Shown piece after piece: positions 16,947-21,252 of a DNA stretch of 21,252 nucleotides. The notes under the pieces are model-generated. The model was not told the origin of the DNA, ran no database searches, and worked only from the letters and a program-made list of their open reading frames with translations. Position 1 is the first letter of the stretch; each line of letters starts with the position of its first letter. The position numbers and the translations under genes are program-made. Source of the DNA: Rhodospirillales bacterium (GTDB lineage Bacteria > Pseudomonadota > Alphaproteobacteria > Rhodospirillales_A > JACZKS01). The stretch covers positions 1-21,252 of the forward strand of contig JABGRG010000069.1 in NCBI GenBank assembly GCA_018648445.1. The letters are read 5' to 3'.

Positions 16947-17806
16947 GGTTTGGTGCAGGTTCGCGCGAAATCGAAATATAGCTCTCGTGCTTTTCGGCAA
17001 ATCGGGCCGTACTCGAAGGTTTGGTCATCGAGGCGTGAGCACGGCGCGACCTTGTAGTAATTTCCGGTTCCGAACAATTCGTCGGCCCCGCCGAGTTCTT
17101 CAAATTTTAAGGATCGTTCGACAACGGGCACGTCCGCATCGAGCAATAATTTGATGACCCGCTGGCGGGTAATGCCATTGAGGAATGTTCCGTTGGGCAA
17201 CGGTGTATGCACAATTCCGCCCTTGACCATGAACAGGTTGGCGTAGGCGAATTCAGCCACAAAGTCATCGGGATCGAGCATCACCGCCGTATCAAAATTC
17301 CGCGCCTTTGCCTCGCGAAGCGCGCGCGCCACGTTGGGATACAAGCTCGACGCCTTGGCTTCCGTGGGCGCCATGTCGGTGGCGGGCCGGCGGAAGCTGG
17401 ACAGACAGGCGGAAAAGCCGTCGGGCGGCGGAAGCGGCGATTCCCGGATGATCAGGGCAAAGCGGGTGGATTCCGGTTCGGGCGAGATAAACCCTGTTTC
17501 CCCGTAAAACATCGGGCACACATACAAGGCGATGCCGGCGGGCATTCGCCCGATGCCTACCCAGGCCAGGGCCTCTATTTCATCGGCGGAGATCGCGGGC
17601 TCCAATCCTACGATACGGGCGGATCGAACGGCGCGGGCACAGTGCAGATCCAGATCGGGCGCGACGCCATCGAAGGCACGCGCCCCATCAAACACCGCCG
17701 AAGCCATCCACACGGCGTTTGACGCCGGGCCGACAACCTGCGGGTTTCCCGAATGCCATTGGCCATCGAAATAGACGATACCGTTGGACGGAGGTGTCTT
17801 CGACAT
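16937..17806 (-). CDS. Class IV aminotransferase, branched-chain type-like
   Basis: A 289-residue PLP enzyme of fold type IV. 'YFDGQWHSG' near the N-terminus, 'VFDGARAFDG' (39-47), the probable PLP lysine K151 in TEAKASSLYPN, and LPNGTFLNGITRQRVI are the family landmarks. Close relatives are branched-chain aminotransferase (IlvE) and D-amino-acid aminotransferase. The usual E-x-G-x-x-N-x-F block reads EFAYANLF here, so the exact substrate is open and I assign no gene symbol. The ATG at 17806 is chosen over a TTG at 17821; its ribosome site is weak. It converges with lysS. Confidence 0.82.
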   Translation of the reverse strand: MSKTPPSNGIVYFDGQWHSGNPQVVGPASNAVWMASAVFDGARAFDGVAPDLDLHCARAVRSARIVGLEPAISADEIEALAWVGIGRMPAGIALYVCPMFYGETGFISPEPESTRFALIIRESPLPPPDGFSACLSSFRRPATDMAPTEAKASSLYPNVARALREAKARNFDTAVMLDPDDFVAEFAYANLFMVKGGIVHTPLPNGTFLNGITRQRVIKLLLDADVPVVERSLKFEELGGADELFGTGNYYKVAPCSRLDDQTFEYGPICRKARELYFDFARTCTKPNA

Positions 17807-17839
17807 CGACGCAACTCGCAATCAACAGGGTGACGGGCG

Positions 17840-17873
17840 CGGGAGCAACTTCGGCTAAACCCGAGCGCTCCCG
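17840..17873. other. Hairpin between repressor and aminotransferase genes
   Basis: CGGGAGC (17840-17846) pairs with GCTCCCG (17867-17873), and TCGG/CCGA pair inside. It follows the repressor stop on the minus strand and could end its transcript, but no T-run follows. Confidence 0.35.
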
Positions 17874-17905
17874 AACGTCCGATATTTCCCGGCGAATCCG
17901 GTGAC

Positions 17906-18538
17906 CTATTGGCTCACCCAAACGATACGGGCAACCCAATCAACGTCCTCGACGGCCAGCAACCGATCCTCATGATCCGAATTCAGGGATATCAGTTCCA
18001 GCCTGTGGGCCGTTTTCCGACGAAGCACCTTGGCCATGACCTCTCCGGCTTTCGTCTTGGTGACCACACGGTCCCCCCTTCGAACGCTGGCGCCCGGCGA
18101 TATGATTACGGTGTCGCCGTCACGATAGGCCGGTTCCATGCTGTCGCCGGAAATTTCGAGGGCATAGGCGTGCGGATCTCCAACGTCGGGGAAGGGGATC
18201 TCATCCCACCCGCCACCGGCCGGATATCCGGCATCGTCGAAAAATCCCTTGGCACCGGCTTGCGCGAATCCGATCAGCGGAATGTTGCGGAACACCCCAC
18301 CGTCCGGGCCGTCCTCCATATAGGTGACGAATTCCCCTAGGCTGGCGCCGGTCGCCGTCAGAACCTTGGATACGCTTTCTGTGCTCGGCCAACGCAGCTT
18401 GCCTTCGCGCGTTGTGCGTTTGCTCTTGTTAAAGGTCGTGGGGTCAAGCCCGGACCGGCGCGCCAAACCCGACGCGGAGAACTCGTATTCCTGGGCCAGG
18501 CGGTCAATGGCCCGCCACACCTGTGAATGCTTTAACAT
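17906..18538 (-). CDS. S24-family (LexA/CI-like) transcriptional repressor
   Basis: A 210-residue repressor. Residues about 1-72 form a helix-turn-helix DNA-binding domain (SGLARRSGLDPTTFNKSKR). Residues 85-210 form the S24 peptidase-like domain, with a possible Ala-Gly cleavage site at 94-95 (FAQAGAKG), Ser133 in ISGDSMEPAYRDGD and Lys170 in EVMAKVLRR as the expected catalytic pair. Self-cleavage after DNA damage is known for this family, so the downstream prophage genes may be SOS-inducible. The frame is open to 18898, but the ATG at 18538 places the usual N-terminus first; its ribosome site is weak. Similar S24 regulators also occur as fixed chromosomal genes, so it may not be of phage origin. 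Confidence 0.85.
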   Translation of the reverse strand: MLKHSQVWRAIDRLAQEYEFSASGLARRSGLDPTTFNKSKRTTREGKLRWPSTESVSKVLTATGASLGEFVTYMEDGPDGGVFRNIPLIGFAQAGAKGFFDDAGYPAGGGWDEIPFPDVGDPHAYALEISGDSMEPAYRDGDTVIISPGASVRRGDRVVTKTKAGEVMAKVLRRKTAHRLELISLNSDHEDRLLAVEDVDWVARIVWVSQ

Positions 18539-18567
18539 GGGAACATCGTCATATATAAAAGATTTTT

Positions 18568-18596
18568 TTGCAATAGGAAAAAATACCATGTATAGA
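18568..18596 (+). promoter_or_regulatory. Prophage early promoter
   Basis: TTGCAA (18568-18573), a 17-base spacer and TATAGA (18591-18596), divergent from the S24 repressor. The imperfect palindrome ATGTATAGACAT (18588-18599) covers the -10 box, a plausible repressor operator. The region is strongly AT-rich. Confidence 0.6.
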
Positions 18597-18608
18597 CATC
18601 TTGCTGGA

Positions 18609-18634
18609 GTTGTTTTCTTCATTTTCTTAACAAC
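18609..18634. repeat. Inverted repeat in the repressor-early gene interval
   Basis: GTTGTT (18609-18614) and AACAAC (18629-18634) are inverted copies separated by 14 bases, just downstream of the early promoter start. It is a candidate operator for the adjacent repressor. Confidence 0.3.
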
Positions 18635-18673
18635 CACCAAAAAAGGCAAATTATCAACAACGGAGGAAGCCCA

Positions 18674-19039
18674 ATGCCGAGAGAACGGATCAACCCGAAA
18701 CCACTTTACGAGACACCGACCCTTCAATTTGCCGATGCCGAAGAAGCCTGGTTTTGGTTTTGCCGGTGTCAGCAACTTCGGGACGCGGGCGCGCGCCTCG
18801 ACAACGGGCCAGGCGACACGGCGCGCCCCTGCGAGCCGGATGATATTTACCGCACCGTGAAGGGGCTGGCTAAGATGCGTCGCATCGGCGGCGAACACCT
18901 GCGAGTTCTAAGCCGATTTGGATTGAGGGATGCGCCGCCCGATCGACGGTGCCGCGAGGAATCCCGTGCCGCTCGCCTGTGGGATGAGTCAATCGACCGG
19001 CTCACCACGGCGTTGCGGCGCAAGGCGATCGTCGCATGA
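18674..19039 (+). CDS. Conserved prophage early protein, unknown function
   Basis: A 121-residue protein with a strong GGAGGA ribosome site, the first gene after the early promoter. It begins with a proline-rich stretch (MPRERINPKPLYETP), then 'ADAEEAWFWFCRCQQLRDAG', 'PCEPDDIYRTVKGLAK' and 'ARLWDESIDRLTTALRR'. I recall similar small proteins in alphaproteobacterial prophages but no function. The predicted fold is mainly helical and basic at the C-terminus, which would fit nucleic-acid or polymerase contact; this is inference. It overlaps the next gene by ATGA. Confidence 0.75.
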   Translation: MPRERINPKPLYETPTLQFADAEEAWFWFCRCQQLRDAGARLDNGPGDTARPCEPDDIYRTVKGLAKMRRIGGEHLRVLSRFGLRDAPPDRRCREESRAARLWDESIDRLTTALRRKAIVA

Positions 19040-19458
19040 GCCTGACCCTCGGAACCAGATCCTGCGCCGGGCGCAAGGCTTTGGTTGCCTTTTCGGGGCA
19101 GGCGGACCTGCCGTGGCTACGCCTTCTAAAACCTGGATTTCGCCATTGTCTGGTTGCCGTCGATTTCGCGGGGTATTGGATCGTCGTCAATCCGCTTTCA
19201 AACCGCATGGATATGGCGGTTTGCAACACCATGACGGCAGAACAATTAGCGAACTTCTACCAATCTAAGGGTTTGCGGGTCGTTCATACACGAACACTTG
19301 ATCCTGGGCGTAAACCAGTGTCATGGCGTCCTTTCACCTGCGTCGAAGTGGTTTTGCGGATTTTGGGGCTTCGTGCCCCATTAATCCTCACTCCATGGCA
19401 ACTTTTCAGAAAAATTTCAGTAAACATGAAAAAAAGCCTTGACAAACCGGAAAAATAG
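19036..19458 (+). CDS. Conserved prophage protein, possible permuted papain-like fold
   Basis: A 140-residue protein whose ATG overlaps the previous stop. Landmarks are PWLRLLKPGFRHCLVAVDF (about 26-44), with a His-Cys pair, and RPFTCVEVVLRILGL (about 98-112), with a Cys at the start of a helix; LTPWQLFRK follows. The order His then Cys resembles circularly permuted NlpC/P60-type (YiiX/LRAT-like) enzymes, a tentative assignment. It is not secreted by any visible signal. The last codons overlap the -35 box of the next promoter. Similar proteins occur in alphaproteobacterial prophages, to my recollection. Confidence 0.7.
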   Translation: MSLTLGTRSCAGRKALVAFSGQADLPWLRLLKPGFRHCLVAVDFAGYWIVVNPLSNRMDMAVCNTMTAEQLANFYQSKGLRVVHTRTLDPGRKPVSWRPFTCVEVVLRILGLRAPLILTPWQLFRKISVNMKKSLDKPEK

Positions 19459-19467
19459 GCGTATAAC
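19439..19467 (+). promoter_or_regulatory. Strong promoter of the small prophage cassette
   Basis: TTGACA (19439-19444), 17 bases, TATAAC (19462-19467), the best sigma-70 match in the window. It begins inside the 3' end of the preceding gene. The expected start of transcription is near 19474, at the conserved 25-base block. Confidence 0.75.
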
Positions 19468-19474
19468 CATAATT

Positions 19475-19531
19475 AGCGAAAGGGACAATTGTGTCCAAAA
19501 CCAGCGCCGCAGTAATGCGGCGCTTTTTTTT
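19475..19531 (+). ncRNA. Short leader RNA ending in an intrinsic terminator
   Basis: From the predicted start to the T-run is about 58 bases. It contains a block (19475-19499) shared with 10206-10230, a GGACA-ATTG-TGTCC hairpin (19483-19496), and a terminator. It could be an attenuator leader or a small RNA. The next gene can only be made if polymerase reads through, or from a weaker start. Confidence 0.45.
19503..19531 (+). terminator. Intrinsic terminator in the leader
   Basis: AGCGCCGCA (19503-19511), loop GTAA and TGCGGCGCT (19516-19524), a perfect nine-base stem, run into eight T (19524-19531). It lies upstream of, not downstream from, the gene at 19545. Confidence 0.85.
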
Positions 19532-19544
19532 GAGGAGAAAAGTC

Positions 19545-19754
19545 ATGGGTGGAATTTTTGGATCACCCTCCCCGCCACCGCCGTTGCCGCCGGTTGAACC
19601 GGACAATTCGGTCGAGGAGGAAGAGCGCAAAGAACGCCTCGAAGCAATGAGCCGACGTCGGCGCGGCCGCCGCTCGACGATCACAACCTCGGACAGGGGC
19701 CTACTTGAACAGGAAGATTGGGTCCCGAAACAAAAGACTCTGCTTGGAGATTAA
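19545..19754 (+). CDS. Small proline-rich phage protein, unknown function
   Basis: A 69-residue protein with a GAGGAG ribosome site. It begins MGGIFGSPSPPPPLPPV, followed by an acidic-basic helix (VEEEERKERLEAMSRRRRGR) and an ending TTSDRGLL...KTLLGD. Small proteins with the MGGIF..PPP start and GLL..KTLLG end occur, as I recall, next to portal genes in alphaproteobacterial podovirus-like phages. A frame continuing from a GTG at 19491 runs through the terminator hairpin, but the ATG at 19545 with its ribosome site is clearly better. Confidence 0.75.
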   Translation: MGGIFGSPSPPPPLPPVEPDNSVEEEERKERLEAMSRRRRGRRSTITTSDRGLLEQEDWVPKQKTLLGD

Positions 19755-19755
19755 A

Positions 19756-20076
19756 ATGACCGAACTTGAACCGAAAAAGGTAGTCGAGCGCTACCAACGA
19801 GCGAAGGAAAGTCGGGGAACATGGGAATCCCATTACCAGTTCAGTTGTTGGAACTTGGGCGATCCCAACCGCGAAAAAATCCTCATGATCGATCCCGCCG
19901 ATCGGGTCTTTCAGGTCTGCGTGCGCATTGCGCGCCGGGCGGTGGCGGGCGTGCTGGCGGATCCCACAAACGGGGCCACCCATTACCACGCCAAGCGCGC
20001 ACGGCCGCTTTGGTCGGTGGGGCGCGAACCCTCGGCCATCATCGGCAATCACAAATTCTATAGCGATGTGGAGTGA
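19756..20076 (+). pseudogene. Chimera: portal N-terminus fused to SleB cell-wall hydrolase C-terminus
   Basis: A 106-residue open frame with a GGAG ribosome site. Residues 1-28, ending VERYQRAKESRGTWESHYQ, resemble the first helix of podovirus-type head-tail connector (portal) proteins. From FSCWNLGDPN (29 onward) to the end it resembles the C-terminal half of SleB-like cell-wall hydrolases: C-x-R-I-A-R-R-A-V-A-G, DPTNGATHYHA, IGNHKFYSDVE. Both halves are in their natural order, so a deletion that removed the rest of the portal gene, all structural genes and the front of the hydrolase explains it. The hydrolase catalytic Glu is in the missing half, so the product is probably inactive. Confidence 0.7.
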
Positions 20077-20079
20077 GCC

Positions 20080-20481
20080 ATGCTTAGCGCAATCATCGGC
20101 CCGCTGATAGGCGGGATCTTCGGCGTCATCGACAAGGCCGTCCCCGACAAGGACGAGGCCGCGCGCATCAAATCCAAATTGCAGGAAATGGTGCTAACGG
20201 GACAGATCAAGGAGATCGAGGCCGCCGCGCAAATCATCGTCGCCGAAGCCAGCGGCGATTCCTGGCTGCAACGCAACTGGCGGCCTCTGCTCATGTGCCT
20301 GTTCGGCCTGATCGTCGCCAACAACTACGTGCTGGCCCCCTACATCCTGCTGTTCATGGGCATCGACATCGAACTCGGCATCCCGCCCGACATGTGGGAT
20401 TTGCTCAAACTGGGCGTCGGAGGCTACGTGCTGGGCCGCTCGGTCGAAAAGGGGGTGCGGGTGTGGAAACAACCCGAGTAG
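20080..20481 (+). CDS. Holin of the GTA/phage 3TM family
   Basis: A 133-residue protein with GGAG before its ATG, three bases after the chimera. An amphipathic or hydrophobic N-terminus (MLSAIIGPLIGGIFGVIDKA) is followed by a charged helix, then two strong membrane segments (about 71-90 and 107-122) separated by a short loop with GIDIELGIPPDM. 'SGDSWLQRNWRPLLM' before the second segment is typical of the holin family used by gene transfer agents. It would make holes in the inner membrane for lysin release. With the neighbouring hydrolase broken, its present effect is uncertain. Confidence 0.85.
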   Translation: MLSAIIGPLIGGIFGVIDKAVPDKDEAARIKSKLQEMVLTGQIKEIEAAAQIIVAEASGDSWLQRNWRPLLMCLFGLIVANNYVLAPYILLFMGIDIELGIPPDMWDLLKLGVGGYVLGRSVEKGVRVWKQPE

Positions 20482-20493
20482 CCAACAAAACGA

Positions 20494-20523
20494 AAAAACC
20501 GGGGACCGTTGTTCCCGGTTTTT
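20494..20523 (+). terminator. Intrinsic terminator after the holin gene
   Basis: AAAAACCGGG (20494-20503) pairs with CCCGGTTTTT (20514-20523). The T-rich arm serves as the U-tract, and the A-rich left arm makes it work on either strand. It separates the holin from the next gene. Confidence 0.7.
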
Positions 20524-20540
20524 CGTCACGGAGAACAATC

Positions 20541-20810
20541 ATTACAATCGAATTAAACAAACCCTTCGACATCGACAGCCATGTGGATGCGCAAGACGCG
20601 CGCGTTGTGAAGCGCGCGCTAAATTGCCTCGGTTACTACACCCCGGCCAAAAACATCGGCCTGACCGATTTTCCCGACCGGGAAATTTTCGAGGCGATTA
20701 AGGAATTTCAAACCGATCAAGACATCCCGGCAACAGGCCTCATGCGGTCGGGCGGCACCACAATCAACGCATTAAACGAGAACATAACGCGAAAACTCGG
20801 AGGAAAGTAA
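20541..20810 (+). CDS. Peptidoglycan-binding-like phage protein with apparent ATT start
   Basis: An 89-residue protein resembling PG_binding_1 domains: NKPFDIDSHVDAQDARVVKR, a LNCLGYY turn, then DREIFEAIKEFQTDQDIPATG, which fits the three-helix wall-binding fold. There is no ATG or TTG near the natural beginning. GGAG (20530-20533) lies seven bases before ATT at 20541, giving ITIELNKPFD where relatives are expected to begin with M-T-I. An alternative is the GTG at 20463, with AAAAGGGGG upstream, which would translate through the terminator hairpin. It precedes the 20812 gene by one base. Confidence 0.7.
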   Translation: MTIELNKPFDIDSHVDAQDARVVKRALNCLGYYTPAKNIGLTDFPDREIFEAIKEFQTDQDIPATGLMRSGGTTINALNENITRKLGGK

Positions 20811-20811
20811 A

Positions 20812-21210
20812 ATGAAAGGCAATCACTACACCTGGCGCACGGTGCAAGACAGCAAAGTGCGCTCGTCCCACGCCGACCGCGAGGGAAAAGTCTTCTCATG
20901 GACCGACCCGCCCGATGGCGGCCACCCCGGCGAAGCATATAATTGCCGATGCTGGGCGGAAAACTTGGAAGCCGAGAAGACGGATTGCGAAGAGGTGCGG
21001 TTAGCTATGGCAAAGGCATGGACGAAACATGACGATCTCCAGTACCCCATTCTGGATGCCAGGGAAGACATTAGCGCATACGAAAAAATCCTGAAAAACT
21101 TGAAAATTGAACAGGTTGCCATTTGGGCTCGAATCGGGGGTGAAGTGATCCCGGACGGAGTGACTCCGCAGCCATCATTGGGGCCTATTCTCGGTGCGGA
21201 ACTAACCTGA
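20812..21210 (+). CDS. Mu gpF-like minor head motif protein
   Basis: A 132-residue protein with a strong GGAGGAAAG ribosome site. Residues about 6-50 (YTWRTVQDSKVRSSHADREG, FSWTDPPDGGHPGEAYNCRC) match the C-terminal signature of phage Mu F / SPP1 gp7-like head morphogenesis proteins, including the H-P-G-E-x-x-x-C-R-C end. Here the motif stands at the N-terminus without the preceding several hundred residues of a minor head protein. The remaining 80 residues are helical and unrecognised. It may be a stand-alone accessory protein of the lysis cassette or a leftover fragment. Confidence 0.75.
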   Translation: MKGNHYTWRTVQDSKVRSSHADREGKVFSWTDPPDGGHPGEAYNCRCWAENLEAEKTDCEEVRLAMAKAWTKHDDLQYPILDAREDISAYEKILKNLKIEQVAIWARIGGEVIPDGVTPQPSLGPILGAELT

Positions 21211-21252
21211 ATTATTCACAGCAGCTCAGAAATTAAGCGGTGAGCGTAGACT

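Larger units (their letters stand above)
18539..21210. mobile_element. Reduced prophage remnant
   Basis: The interval holds a divergent control region, two early-type genes, a small conserved phage gene, a portal/hydrolase chimera, a GTA-type holin, a peptidoglycan-binding-like gene and a Mu-F-like gene, in phage gene order. Terminase, capsid, tail and integrase genes are absent. I could not find flanking attachment repeats, and the right limit may lie beyond the window. Confidence 0.65.

Noticed and set aside
18539..18898. N-terminal extension of the S24 repressor frame.
   Set aside because: It runs through the AT-rich divergent promoter and an opposing gene; the family N-terminus begins at 18538.
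19491..19544. GTG start that would extend the 69-residue protein upstream.
   Set aside because: It would translate the terminator hairpin and its T-run, and the ATG at 19545 has a better ribosome site.
1..21252. CRISPR arrays, tRNA or rRNA genes, integrase, and defence-gene signatures.
   Set aside because: No spaced direct repeats, cloverleaf sequence, recombinase or known defence motif was seen by reading.

Overview
The window reads as chromosome of an alphaproteobacterium, probably Rhodospirillales-like. The gene content points there: a class I lysyl-tRNA synthetase, the rsmE/ubiA divergent pair with a plant/alphaproteobacterial-type glutamate-cysteine ligase beside it, a three-TM gene-transfer-agent-type holin, and codon use of moderately high GC. 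Placement below class is inference; there is no rRNA or tRNA gene to fix it.

Region 1 (1-10020) is ordinary housekeeping DNA. metZ and pmbA (tldE) form a minus-strand operon. Divergent from it run tldD and greB. The two TldD/TldE protease subunits therefore flank the methionine-synthesis gene metZ. A 264-bp MITE-like element with 34-bp terminal inverted repeats lies between greB and gshA, and its ends supply the stop codons of both genes. rsmE and gshA form a second minus-strand operon. ubiA is divergent from rsmE, and a GAF/HD-GYP signalling phosphodiesterase with a large insertion is convergent to ubiA.

Region 2 (about 10170-13542) is an accessory, phage-like island. It has a leader element, a 24-aa ORF, a small protein with a phage 'VTPGEIVIPP' motif, a lipoprotein with an internal repeat, and, overlapping the lipoprotein stop by ATGA, a 761-aa protein. 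The large protein has a papain-like-looking N-terminus, a long low-complexity linker and two tandem 113-residue C-terminal repeats. Lipoprotein and large protein look like a co-expressed envelope/effector pair, but no function is proven.

Region 3 (13735-17806) returns to host genes: ubiD (which acts with ubiA in ubiquinone synthesis), class I lysS and a convergent class IV aminotransferase. The last two share a palindromic terminator-like end.

Region 4 (17906-21210) is a shrunken prophage. It has an S24 (LexA/CI-like) repressor, an operator/promoter region, two early genes, a promoter-leader-terminator unit that nearly duplicates the leader of region 2, a small conserved phage gene, an ORF that appears to fuse the start of a portal protein to the end of a SleB cell-wall hydrolase, a GTA-type 3TM holin, a peptidoglycan-binding-like protein with an apparent ATT start, and a stand-alone Mu-F-like minor head motif protein. 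No terminase, capsid or tail gene is left, so the element cannot build particles by itself. What survives is regulation, lysis-type genes and small accessory genes.
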